NCBI GenBank assembly: GCA_026707325.1
Contig: JAPOXA010000005.1
Coordinates: 1-61,246, forward strand
Source: Acidobacteriota bacterium
Lineage (GTDB): Bacteria; Acidobacteriota; Thermoanaerobaculia; Multivoradales; Multivoraceae
DNA: 61,246 bases
Direction of reading: 5' to 3'
In this document: positions 37,812-45,903 of the stretch, one piece after another
Layout of the letters: each line of letters begins with the position of its first letter
Position numbering within the stretch: position 1 is the stretch's first letter
Program-made: the position numbers and the translations under genes
The notes under the pieces: generated by a model
Told to the model about the DNA's origin: nothing
Databases searched by the model: none
What the model saw: the letters and a program-made list of their open reading frames with translations, nothing else

Positions 37812-37818
37812 GATCAGG

Positions 37819-39573
37819 CTACAGCACCGCCATCCAGCACACTACGCCGACGTCCGCGGCTTCGATCGGCTCCTTTTCGGGCACCGGCTCGACACGTCGC
37901 AGACCGTAGTCCCGTGTCACTTCGACGATCGCCGAAGCCCCCTCGGTCGCCGAGATCTCGCCCCGGTCGAAGCGTCGTCTCACCTCGCCAAGAGCCTTGC
38001 GTTCGGGCTGGCTTCTCCCCACCTGCAGAACTTCCCAGGTTTCCGCGCTGCCGTCTGGCTCCCCCACCGCCGGATCGACGAGGATGCCGAGGGCCCACCT
38101 CTGGATCGGTCCGATCGACTCAGACGGATCTCTGGCCGCTTCCCGGTCGACCTCCTCCACGATCGACTCGACCGCCGCCTCCCAGGCCGCCTCGAGGTCG
38201 ACCGGCGGATCGGCCACTCCCGGCGCGGTGCCAGGGTCGATGCGCCGAAGGATGGCGGCGGGCGCCGACAGGACACCCTCCGCGCCCACGTAGCGCCAGT
38301 ACGGGCGGGAATCGCCCCGTACGCGGCAAGCCAGGAAGATCCCCGCGGCTCCTCTGGATGGAACGCCAGGGCCCTGTCGGAACGCGGCGCCGATGCCCCA
38401 GGGCAAGGCGCGCAGGCGGTCTATCTCCCGTTCCTGGACGGCCCGTCGGAGCTCGGCCCGCAACGCTTCCGCCACCAGACCGCCGCCGTGGCCCGCGTCG
38501 TCGTTCTCGTCCAGCAGCGTCACATCGCCCTCTTCCAGCCGCCTGGCGTAGGCCCGCACGTCGAACTCCGTGTCGTCCCGGCCTCCGCCGGCGAGGTCGA
38601 TGTCGGTCTTCCTGGCCCAGGCGCCCATGCCGGCGGCGAGCGACGGCAGAACTTTCAGGCGCACCGTGCGGTCGAGACGGTCGTGCAGCTGGCTGCCAAA
38701 CCTCCTCGCCTCCTCGCGCAGGGCGTCCAGGCCACCCATCGCGAGATACTCCGGAGCAAGGAGCGCCATAAAGCCGCGCCGGTCCTCGCGAAGCAGGCGC
38801 AGATCCAGTTCCAGCCACTCGCTCGCAGCCGAATGCGACTTGCCGTCGAAGAGGCGGAAGCGACCGTCTGCCACCAGGACTCCGTAGCGCGCCCCCTGGC
38901 TTCGGCAGTCGCGCAGCAACAGGCCCTCCGGCAACTTGCCGTCGGCGTCGGCTCGCGTCAAGTCGCGCGTTTTCCTCTTCGGGTGAACGACAGCCACCGG
39001 CGCGCCGTCGTGCCGGGCCAGATAGCCGCGGGTCGGCAGTGTTTCGACTCGCAGGCCAACCTCCTCCAGAACGTGCCGCCAGCTCGCTTCCTGGGAGATG
39101 CGGCGACACAACTCCGAGGCGCGGCGCCAGCGCGACCCGTCGCCACGAAACCGGCGCTCCAGCGTGTGCCGGGTCAGCAGGTCCCGGCAGGCGAAGCCCT
39201 CGCCGCCCAACCGGGAGAGTTCCGCGCTCAGGCCGCGCACCGCGGCAAGCGCTTCCGGTTCCTTCGCGGCTCGCTTCAGCGCTCCTTCAAGCAGCCTGGC
39301 TTCAACGATCTGAACCGCGGCGTCCGGGCGGCTGGGCCCGAGCACGCTAACCCGACCCGGCGGCCCGTCCAGCTCATTCGCCAGCAGCAGGTAGAGCCGC
39401 GGCGTGTTGCCAAACCGCTCCTTCCAGCGCGCCCGCAACCAGCGCTCGTCGGCTCGGCTCGCCGCGGCCACCTCGACCGGACCGGCAATCACCGCGGTCG
39501 TGACGCCCGGGCCAGGCCGCGCAGCCGGCATGCCGTTTTCGATCAGCCGATCGAGCAAGTCGCGGGCGTTCAT
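37819..39573 (-). CDS. Orphan protein with a type IIG restriction-like N-terminal region
   Basis: The start is chosen at the ATG at 39573 (MNARDLLDRLIENG) rather than the GTG 48 bp upstream. The 584-aa protein shows features like the non-catalytic N-terminal part of Eco57I-type enzymes: LPTRGYLARHDGAPVAVVHPKRKTR, then GVLVADGRFRLFDGK, SEWLELDLRLL and RRFGSQLHDRLDRTVRLKVLPSLAAGMG. No NPPY methylase motif or nuclease motif is visible. The second half (RLRALPWGIGAAFRQGPGVPS onward) is unfamiliar and recalls C-terminal accessory regions of defence helicases. It sits between an Fe-S oxidoreductase and a higBA remnant, outside any operon. The function is unassigned; a defence-related remnant is my inference. 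Confidence 0.5.
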   Translation of the reverse strand: MNARDLLDRLIENGMPAARPGPGVTTAVIAGPVEVAAASRADERWLRARWKERFGNTPRLYLLLANELDGPPGRVSVLGPSRPDAAVQIVEARLLEGALKRAAKEPEALAAVRGLSAELSRLGGEGFACRDLLTRHTLERRFRGDGSRWRRASELCRRISQEASWRHVLEEVGLRVETLPTRGYLARHDGAPVAVVHPKRKTRDLTRADADGKLPEGLLLRDCRSQGARYGVLVADGRFRLFDGKSHSAASEWLELDLRLLREDRRGFMALLAPEYLAMGGLDALREEARRFGSQLHDRLDRTVRLKVLPSLAAGMGAWARKTDIDLAGGGRDDTEFDVRAYARRLEEGDVTLLDENDDAGHGGGLVAEALRAELRRAVQEREIDRLRALPWGIGAAFRQGPGVPSRGAAGIFLACRVRGDSRPYWRYVGAEGVLSAPAAILRRIDPGTAPGVADPPVDLEAAWEAAVESIVEEVDREAARDPSESIGPIQRWALGILVDPAVGEPDGSAETWEVLQVGRSQPERKALGEVRRRFDRGEISATEGASAIVEVTRDYGLRRVEPVPEKEPIEAADVGVVCWMAVL

Positions 39574-39671
39574 GGCGGCCGCTAGCCTACCGACACTTGC
39601 GCACGCCGAGTCGAGGACCACACTTCACGGCACACTCCCCCCGCAGATGTCGAGGTATCGCTGCATTCGGG

Positions 39672-39701
39672 TTGACGAAACATCGCACTGGGTGTTACAC
39701 A
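39672..39701 (+). promoter_or_regulatory. Candidate promoter of the higBA-like pair
   Basis: TTGACG at 39672-39677 and TACACA at 39696-39701 with 18 bp between them form a plausible sigma-70-type promoter 34 bp upstream of the toxin TTG start. This was judged by eye only. Confidence 0.35.
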
Positions 39702-39735
39702 TACTTGGTGACGACAGGCGTTCGCGGGACCGGAA

Positions 39736-40109
39736 TTGCAGACTTTCAAGACCAAGGCGTTCGCTCGCTTCGCCGACCGCATGGGATTGGACGATGCCGC
39801 TCTTTGCGACGCGGTGCAGCGCGCGGAGAGAGGACTTGTGGCTGCCGACCTTGGCGGTGGCGTCATCAAGCAGCGGATGGCCCGAAAGGGTGCTGGACGG
39901 TCGGGCGGGTTCCGGACGATCATCCTGTTTCGTCGCAGCCAGTTGGCCTTCTTCGTCCACGGTTTCGCCAAGAGCGACCGGGCGAACTTCGGGCCTTCCG
40001 GTTGCTGGCTCGTCAGTATCTTGCGCTGGACCGGGCGGGGCTCGCTGCGGTCGAGGCAGTTGGCGCGATCATTGAGGTGAGGTGCAATGAAGAAGCAGTA
40101 CAAGAGTGA
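39736..40109 (+). pseudogene. RelE/HigB-type toxin with C-terminal frameshift
   Basis: From TTG 39736 the reading MQTFKTKAFARFADRMG, then DLGGGVIKQRMARKGAGRSGGFRTIILFRRSQLAFFVHGFAKSDRAN, follows the RelE/HigB2-like toxin family closely. After about base 39983 this frame turns into a Trp/Ser/Arg-rich tail ending at 40080. The expected family ending, ELRAFRLLARQYLALDRAGLAAVEAVGAIIEV, is present in another frame and runs to 40109, overlapping the antitoxin start. A one-base deletion near 39983 explains both. The 114-aa product probably lacks its last helix. The toxin may be dead or weakened. Confidence 0.75.
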
Positions 40110-40404
40110 GGCGTTTGCTTCCGCGCATGAGGCGGCACTGGGCCTGGCGGAGGCGGGAGTCCTGTCGAGACGGACCATGCGGGAGTTCGACGACATGTGC
40201 CTCACGCCGGTCCGGGAAATGACGCCGGAGGACATTCGTGAGCTGCGGCTGCGGGAGCGCGCCAGCCAAGCCGTGTTTGCGCGCTACCTGAACGTGACCA
40301 CGAGCCTGGTGAGCCAGTGGGAGCGGGGACAGAAGAGACCGCGGGGCGCCTCCTTGAAGCTCCTGACTCTGGTCGAAAAGAACGGTCTGGGCGCGGTCGC
40401 GTAG
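40087..40404 (+). CDS. HigA/NadS-type antitoxin, XRE family
   Basis: The 105-aa protein starts at the ATG at 40087 behind a good GAGGTGAGG ribosome site. The C-terminal half is a lambda-repressor-type HTH (IRELRLRERASQAVFARYLNVTTSLVSQWERGQKRPRGASLKLL). The N-terminal half (ALGLAEAGVLSRRTMREFDDMCL) matches the NadS/HigA group encoded after RelE-like toxins. It would bind the toxin and repress the pair. It is intact although the toxin upstream is frameshifted, so it may persist as a free regulator. Confidence 0.85.
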   Translation: MKKQYKSEAFASAHEAALGLAEAGVLSRRTMREFDDMCLTPVREMTPEDIRELRLRERASQAVFARYLNVTTSLVSQWERGQKRPRGASLKLLTLVEKNGLGAVA

Positions 40405-40451
40405 CGAAGTCCGCTCTCGCAGCCCGAGCGGCGCCGTGGCCCGTTGCCAAC

Positions 40452-40469
40452 CTACCGGGCGGTCGGTAG
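40452..40469. promoter_or_regulatory. TetR-type operator palindrome
   Basis: CTACCGGGCGGTCGGTAG is an 18-bp dyad with 6-bp perfect arms (CTACCG/CGGTAG), 35 bp upstream of the regulator's ATG. Its form resembles operators of TetR regulators of fatty-acid and acyl-CoA metabolism (ACCGNNCGGT-like). Autoregulation by the adjacent TetR gene is inferred. Confidence 0.55.
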
Positions 40470-40504
40470 ACTACTTCCGTGACCTTCCGAGGACCCTCGA
40501 CCTG

Positions 40505-41167
40505 ATGACTGCCCTGGACAACGCGGCCCTCCGAGCCGCCACCGGCGCGGCCGACGGCGAGCAGGATCGGCGGGCGGAGATCTACCGCAGCGCGGCGCGG
40601 ATCTTCCACCGCAAGGGCTACCACGCCACTTCGATCAACGACATCGCCGCCGCGGTCGGACTGACCAAGGCAGGCCTCTACTACTACATCAAGGGCAAGC
40701 AGGACCTGCTGTTCGCGATCATGGGCTTCGCCATGGACCAGCTCGACGAGCAGGTCATCGAGCCGGCCCGGCGCGTACAGGATCCGCAGACCCGCCTGGA
40801 GACGATCGTCGCGCGCCACGCCCAACTGATCACCCAGGACTCCTCGGCACTGACCATCCTGGTCAACGAACTCGAGGGACTGCTCCCCGACGATCGCGCC
40901 GACATCATCGGCAGGCAGCGGGACTACGTCGACTTCATCGCCGACACCCTCGCCGCGCTGCGCGATGAAGGCAAGGTCGTCGGCCTCGACCCGACCGTCG
41001 GAGCGTTCAGCCTGGTGGGAATGATCCTCTGGATCTCGCGCTGGTACCGGACCGACGGCCGGCTGGACGGCGACGAAGTGGTGGCGGCGGTGACCCGCAT
41101 GGCGATCTCCGCGGTGTTGAGCCGCGGCGACTACACCAGCGCCGGAAACCCGCAGGAGAGCGGGTAG
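40505..41167 (+). CDS. TetR/AcrR-family transcriptional regulator
   Basis: The ATG at 40505 is preferred over the GTG at 40436 because the palindromic operator lies between them. The 220-aa product has a classic TetR N-terminal HTH: RRAEIYRSAARIFHRKGYHATSINDIAAAVGLTKAGLYYYIKGKQDLLFAIM. A helical ligand-binding domain (TetR_C) follows. It resembles regulators of acyl-CoA and fatty-acid catabolism. It is encoded 43 bp before etfB on the same strand, so control of electron-transfer flavoprotein genes is likely. The ligand, perhaps an acyl-CoA, is inferred. Confidence 0.88.
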   Translation: MTALDNAALRAATGAADGEQDRRAEIYRSAARIFHRKGYHATSINDIAAAVGLTKAGLYYYIKGKQDLLFAIMGFAMDQLDEQVIEPARRVQDPQTRLETIVARHAQLITQDSSALTILVNELEGLLPDDRADIIGRQRDYVDFIADTLAALRDEGKVVGLDPTVGAFSLVGMILWISRWYRTDGRLDGDEVVAAVTRMAISAVLSRGDYTSAGNPQESG

Positions 41168-41210
41168 CCGGCGAAGGAGACGCGAGAATGCCCTGCAAGG
41201 AGAGCCGAAA

Positions 41211-42035
41211 GTGAAACTGCTCGTCTGCCTGAAGCAGATTCTCGATCCGGACGTTCCGGCGCGGGACTTCCAGATCGATCCCGCGGCCAGGGCCGCCAGG
41301 CGCGGCGGCGCCAACCTGGTGACGAACATCTTCTGCGAGAACGCGGTGGAGACGGCTCTCCAGTTCCGGGAGGCGGCAGGCGGCGACGTGAAGATCACCG
41401 CGCTCTGCTACGGCGAGTCCTCGGCCGAGGACTGTCTGCGCAAGGCGATGGCGATGACGGTCGACGAAGCCTGCCTGGTCGAACGCGACGGCAACACGAA
41501 CCCGGACGCGGCCGCCGTGGGCCGCGTGCTGGCGGCGGCGATACGCCGGCTGGAGCAGGACGGCGGCGCCTTCGACGCCGTGCTCGTCGGCCGGGAGTCG
41601 GGCGATTGGGGCGTGGGACAAACCGGCGGCGTGCTGGCCGAGGAGCTTGGCCGGCCCGCGTTGGGTTTCGTCGAGAGCCTCCAACCGGGCAACGGCAGCG
41701 TCACGCTCCGCCGTCAGACCGACGTCGGCATCGAGGTCGCGGAGGCCGAGCCGCCCTTCCTCGTCACCGTCACGAACAACGAGGACAACGTGCCCCGCAT
41801 CCCCAAGACGCGGGACGTCATGATGTCCTACCGCAAGCCGCTCCAGAAGCTGAGCCTCGGCGACCTGGAACTCGACAGCGAGGAAATCCGGGCCGGTTCC
41901 TCGATCTTCGAGGTCGAGGAGATCTTCATCCCGGCGGACGAAGTCGAGTGCGAGCTGGCGGAGGGCGACACCCTGGAGGAGCGGGTCGACCAACTGGCGA
42001 AGCGCATCCACGAAGTCGTGGTCTCGATCGGCTGA
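41211..42035 (+). CDS. etfB: Electron transfer flavoprotein, beta subunit
   Basis: The 274-aa protein begins KLLVCLKQILDPDVPARDFQID from a GTG with AAGGAGA about 7 bp upstream. Family features include DAVLVGRESGDWGVGQTGGVLAEELGRPA and the AMP-binding/recognition region FLVTVTNNEDNVPRIPKTRDVMMSYRKPL. ETF accepts electrons from acyl-CoA and other dehydrogenases and delivers them to a membrane quinone reductase. It forms an operon with etfA (40 bp gap). Confidence 0.93.
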   Translation: MKLLVCLKQILDPDVPARDFQIDPAARAARRGGANLVTNIFCENAVETALQFREAAGGDVKITALCYGESSAEDCLRKAMAMTVDEACLVERDGNTNPDAAAVGRVLAAAIRRLEQDGGAFDAVLVGRESGDWGVGQTGGVLAEELGRPALGFVESLQPGNGSVTLRRQTDVGIEVAEAEPPFLVTVTNNEDNVPRIPKTRDVMMSYRKPLQKLSLGDLELDSEEIRAGSSIFEVEEIFIPADEVECELAEGDTLEERVDQLAKRIHEVVVSIG

Positions 42036-42075
42036 TACCGGCAACGGACCAGAAAGAACGAGAGGGAGAAGACCG

Positions 42076-43047
42076 ATGGCGAACGTGGCAGTCTGTGTCC
42101 TGGGCAGTCTCGGCTATGACCGCGCCGCGCAAGGCGCGGCGGGCGCGGGCCGGGCCCTTGCCGAGAGCGTCGGCGGCGAACTCCACGCTCTGGTGATCGG
42201 CCCCGCCGAGGACGACGCGGTCGCGGCGCTCGCGACCGTCGCCGACCGCGTCGTGGTCGGCGCCAACGAAGCGCTCCGCGACTACCAGCCCGAGCAGGCG
42301 CTGCAGGCGGCCCAGCAGCTCCACGCCGCGGGCGGCGGCGACTACGGCGCGGTACTGCTCAGCAACGACACCTACAGTCAGGAGATCGCGCCCCGCCTCG
42401 CCCACCGTCTGGGTGGCAGCTCGATGGCCGACGCGGCCGCGATCCGGATGGACGGCGATCACCTGCTGGCGCAGCGCACGGCCTACGGCGGCAAGGCAAT
42501 CTCGATCTACCGGCTGAAGAAGCAGCCGGCCGTCGTCTGGCTCCGGGCCCGCGGCTTCGAGCCCGCGCCCGAGCAGCCGTCGGCCGGCGAAGTGGCGTCC
42601 GTCGATCTGGCGCTCGACGAACCGCGCATCCGCATTACCGGCCGCGAAATGGCGGAACAGGAAGGCGTGCGCCTCGAGGACGCGCAGATCATCGTCTCCG
42701 GCGGCCGCGGCCTCGGCGGCCCCGAGCCCTTCCGGGAACTGAAGAAGCTCGCCGATTCGATCGGCGCCGAGCAGGGCGCCTCACGCGCCGCCTGCGACGC
42801 CGGCTGGGTGCCTCCGAACTGGCAGGTCGGCCAGACCGGCAAGAAGGTGGCCCCCGAGCTTTACATCGCGATCGCGATTTCGGGCGCCAGCCAGCACCTG
42901 CTCGGCATGGGCGACAGCAAGGTCGTCGCCGCGATCAACACGGACGCCGACGCGCCGATCTTCAAGCACTGCAGCTTCGGCATCGTCGAGGACTACAAGG
43001 CGGTCGTGCCACTGCTGACCGAGAAGCTCCAGGCGATCGCCCGGTAG
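42076..43047 (+). CDS. etfA: Electron transfer flavoprotein, alpha subunit
   Basis: The 323-aa protein starts at the ATG behind GAGAGGGAGAAG. The N-terminal domain pairs with EtfB. The C-terminal FAD domain carries IIVSGGRGLGGPEPFRELKKLAD, GASRAACDAGWVPPNWQVGQTGKKVAPELYIAIAISGASQHL and AAINTDADAPIFKHCSFGIVEDYKAVVPLL, the canonical ETF-alpha signatures. It is the catalytic FAD-bearing half of ETF. With EtfB it would shuttle electrons toward the membrane Fe-S oxidoreductase at 35.7-37.8 kb. Confidence 0.95.
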   Translation: MANVAVCVLGSLGYDRAAQGAAGAGRALAESVGGELHALVIGPAEDDAVAALATVADRVVVGANEALRDYQPEQALQAAQQLHAAGGGDYGAVLLSNDTYSQEIAPRLAHRLGGSSMADAAAIRMDGDHLLAQRTAYGGKAISIYRLKKQPAVVWLRARGFEPAPEQPSAGEVASVDLALDEPRIRITGREMAEQEGVRLEDAQIIVSGGRGLGGPEPFRELKKLADSIGAEQGASRAACDAGWVPPNWQVGQTGKKVAPELYIAIAISGASQHLLGMGDSKVVAAINTDADAPIFKHCSFGIVEDYKAVVPLLTEKLQAIAR

Positions 43048-43115
43048 AGCCGCCGCAGCCAGGTTCGGGAGGTTCCCCGGTGCGTATGCAGAAAGACGTA
43101 TAGAATCCGACATTC

Positions 43116-44714
43116 ATGCACAAAGCCTCCTGCTGCGGTTGCGCTCTGGCTCTCGTCGCTCTTTCCTTCGGACCGGCCCGGGCGGCTGAACCAGGCGACT
43201 TCGCGAGCGACGGCGGAGCGGAACAGCAACTGGTAGAGGAAGCGGTTCTTGGAAGCTTCGCACGCGGGATGCTCCTTGGCGCGACGGACACCGTGGTCGA
43301 ACGGTTCGGAAAGGGGCCGGGCCGAAACCGCGTGAAGATGAAGTCGCTCGACCGTTGCGAAGCCGGACGCCGGCAGCGCATCGACGTAGAGCGCACCGCT
43401 CTGGATGGAGGGCGGGTAGCGGGCCGGAAGGTGTGCGGAAGGCCCGACGTGGCCTTCGACTTCGCGACCGACAGTTTCGAGTTCGTTCACAAGGTCGAGC
43501 CGCTCGACGAGGAGCGCCCGGGCGGAACGCTGTCGCTCTGGGGAGCCGGGGCTCGCCGGTCGCTCCGCGGACGAGCGGGCCGGAACGCGTACTCGGTCGC
43601 GCCGGAACTGCCCTTCGTCGGCGTCGACTACACGGCCGGACACCTCATGGTCGGGACCGCCGTGTCCTGGTTCGACGCCACCGGGCGCTACCGGCTGGCG
43701 AACACCGGCGGCGGCGCCATGCGTCTCGACCTCAGGGGCATCTACCCCTACGCGCGCTACGCGTCCGGCTGTCGCGGACCGTCCCGGAAGTCGTGCCGAA
43801 CGGAGCTCTGGGCAGTGGGCGCCATGGGCCACGGCGACCTCGTTGGAGGCGCGGACCAGACAGCGGGATCGCCTCCGTCGTCCGACGCACACATGCGGCT
43901 CGGCCTCGCCGGCTTCCGACAGCGGGTGGCCAAGGCCGGGTCACTCGAGTTCGCCCTGCGCGGCGACCTCGGCTCCGCCGTCATCGAGGGCGGCGACAAC
44001 TTCGGACGACCGGCCGGGGACGCCAGTCTCGGCGGCGACGCGAGCAGGGGACGAATCGGTCTCGAAGGCTCCCTGACCCGCAAGGTCGGTGCCGTCGTCG
44101 TCCGCCCTTTCACCCAGGTTGCCCAGCGCTATGACGGCGGTTCCTCGACGAGCGGAACCGGAACGGAACTCGCCGGCGGCCTGGAGCTGATCGCCGCCGA
44201 CGGCCGGCTGCGCGTCCATGCCACCGGCAGGACACTGGTCACCCAGGGCCTGGCACGCTACGAGGAAGAGAGCGTGGGCGCCACGCTCGAGCTTCGTCCG
44301 GCGACAAAGGACGGCGAGGGACTGTCGTTGCTTGTCGCCCAGCACTTTGGCGGCACGGCGAGACACGCGAACGCCCTGTGGCGCTCCGATGCTCCCCGCT
44401 GGCTCGGAATGTCGCCCAATGCCCTGGCGGCCGCCTCCGCTCGCACGGCTCCTGGCGCCTCGCGCACCCGGGCCGAAGTCGCGTGGGGCGTGGGAATCGG
44501 CGCATCGATGGTGACACCGTTCGCCCAGGCCGTGGCCGCGGCGGCAACCGGGAACGAGCATCTTCGCCTCGGCGTGCGCCACTCGATGCGCAAGGGCTCG
44601 CCCCACCGGGTGAACCTGGAGGTGACCGCCGAGCGTCCGCAGGTCGCGCTGACCAGCGACCTCGGGGAGTACCGGCTAGGCGTCGCCGGTCAGGTCCGCG
44701 TCACGATCCGCTGA
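43116..44714 (+). CDS. Outer-membrane autotransporter-like beta-barrel protein
   Basis: The 532-aa protein has a signal peptide (residues about 1-24, ending GPARAAEP) and little passenger. Strand-rich sequence with alternating residues and Gly/aromatic girdle positions (LPFVGVDYTAGHLMVGTAVSWFDATGRY, LRGIYPYARYAS, AEVAWGVGIGASM) runs to the C-terminus. This is reminiscent of the barrel domains of autotransporter-like proteins rich in Gly. No protease or adhesin motif is seen. A -10-like TATAGAAT lies at 43099-43106, ten bases before the ATG. Its last 14 bases overlap the end of the convergent recombinase gene, which puts the edge of the mobile island at its stop codon. Confidence 0.6.
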   Translation: MHKASCCGCALALVALSFGPARAAEPGDFASDGGAEQQLVEEAVLGSFARGMLLGATDTVVERFGKGPGRNRVKMKSLDRCEAGRRQRIDVERTALDGGRVAGRKVCGRPDVAFDFATDSFEFVHKVEPLDEERPGGTLSLWGAGARRSLRGRAGRNAYSVAPELPFVGVDYTAGHLMVGTAVSWFDATGRYRLANTGGGAMRLDLRGIYPYARYASGCRGPSRKSCRTELWAVGAMGHGDLVGGADQTAGSPPSSDAHMRLGLAGFRQRVAKAGSLEFALRGDLGSAVIEGGDNFGRPAGDASLGGDASRGRIGLEGSLTRKVGAVVVRPFTQVAQRYDGGSSTSGTGTELAGGLELIAADGRLRVHATGRTLVTQGLARYEEESVGATLELRPATKDGEGLSLLVAQHFGGTARHANALWRSDAPRWLGMSPNALAAASARTAPGASRTRAEVAWGVGIGASMVTPFAQAVAAAATGNEHLRLGVRHSMRKGSPHRVNLEVTAERPQVALTSDLGEYRLGVAGQVRVTIR

Positions 44715-45903
44715 GGGCCGGGAGCCTTCGCCCCCTCCTCTCCACTGCGAGCTCGTACCGCGCCTGACGGCTCAGCCAGTCCACGGCCCGACCCCAACCG
44801 ATCCGTTCCAGTGCCAACGCCATCTTCGGTGAGACGCCGCTGCGCCCATGCAGCAACCGCGAGACCGTCTGGCGGGTGCACCCGAGTCTCTCGGCGGTAT
44901 GCGCGACGGTCCAGTCGGCACGGGCGACCCTTCGGCGCAGTTCCAGCCCGGGGTGCCGAATGCCGGACAGGGCGTTCCCGAGCCTGCCACGGCCGGCATA
45001 CGGCCCACCAGGGGCCGCTTGCCCGGCGTTGAGGAGTTCGGCAATACCGACCCCGATTCGTTCCGCGGCAGCCTCCACCTCGATGTCACTGACGTGAGCG
45101 TAGCGGAGCGTCATTCGGGATTGGCTGTGCCCGAGCAGCCTCGACACCACGGGCAGCGGCACTCCCTGTATCACGGCATGGCTGGCGAAGGTGTGTCGCA
45201 GATCGTGCAGGCGGACATCCTGGATTCCGGCCTGCTGCCGCACCTTCCGCCAGAGCGACAGCTCATTCGAACGCGGCTTGGATGCATCGCTCAGTGCCGG
45301 GAACACGAACCGGCTCCGACCGCGCGGCTGGCGTTGGAGAATGGCTTGAGCCCCCTCGTTGAGGTAGACCGTCCGCGGCCCGGCCTTGCCGTCCGAGAGC
45401 CGCAGCGTGTCGGAACCGAGCTCTGACCAGCGCAGGTTGACGATCTCGCCCTTGCGACACCCCGTCAACAGGAGCAAGCGAATGATGTCTGCCTGTTGAC
45501 GACCGGGACCGCGCCCCCGGTGCTCATCCAACGCTGCGTGAAGCCGGTCGATCTCGGCGCGAGACAGGAAGCGCGTGAGCAACGGTCGGGGATTCCGGCG
45601 GACGCCGGCGGTTGGATTGGTCGCTACATGGCCGCAAGCAAGGGCATGGTTCAGTATCTGCCGGAGCACATCGAGGGCTCGATTGGCCCCGGCGGGGGCC
45701 CTCAGGCTGTACCGGTCGAACCAGCGATGGACGGCCCCTGCCGTGATCCGGTCAATCCGCTCGTCGCCGAACACGGGTAGCAACTGGGTGTCCAGCGCGC
45801 TGTCCACTCGCCGCTTGGTCGACGGCTTGCAGCGCTCGTAGCAAGCCGTCTTCCACGGGCCGACCGTGAACGCACGCAGGGTGGGTGTGCTTCTCCCCTT
45901 CAC
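44701..45903 (-). CDS. Tyrosine recombinase fused to a HigA-like HTH domain
   Basis: The 400-aa protein starts from a GTG overlapping the upstream recombinase stop. The catalytic set is complete: Arg150 in LLLTGCRKGE, HDLRH at 233-237, GH at 258-259 and Tyr268 in RMTLRYAH. A SAM-like core-binding domain covers residues of about 12-95. After the nucleophile the chain continues. Residues about 316-388 (HPGLELRRRVARADWTVAHTAERLGCTRQTVSRLLHGRSGVSPKMALALERI) form an HTH of the HigA/VapI antidote type ending in WLSRQARYEL. The fusion could couple recombination to operator binding. The gene is the second of a tandem recombinase pair. Confidence 0.9.
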   Translation of the reverse strand: MKGRSTPTLRAFTVGPWKTACYERCKPSTKRRVDSALDTQLLPVFGDERIDRITAGAVHRWFDRYSLRAPAGANRALDVLRQILNHALACGHVATNPTAGVRRNPRPLLTRFLSRAEIDRLHAALDEHRGRGPGRQQADIIRLLLLTGCRKGEIVNLRWSELGSDTLRLSDGKAGPRTVYLNEGAQAILQRQPRGRSRFVFPALSDASKPRSNELSLWRKVRQQAGIQDVRLHDLRHTFASHAVIQGVPLPVVSRLLGHSQSRMTLRYAHVSDIEVEAAAERIGVGIAELLNAGQAAPGGPYAGRGRLGNALSGIRHPGLELRRRVARADWTVAHTAERLGCTRQTVSRLLHGRSGVSPKMALALERIGWGRAVDWLSRQARYELAVERRGRRLPALSGS

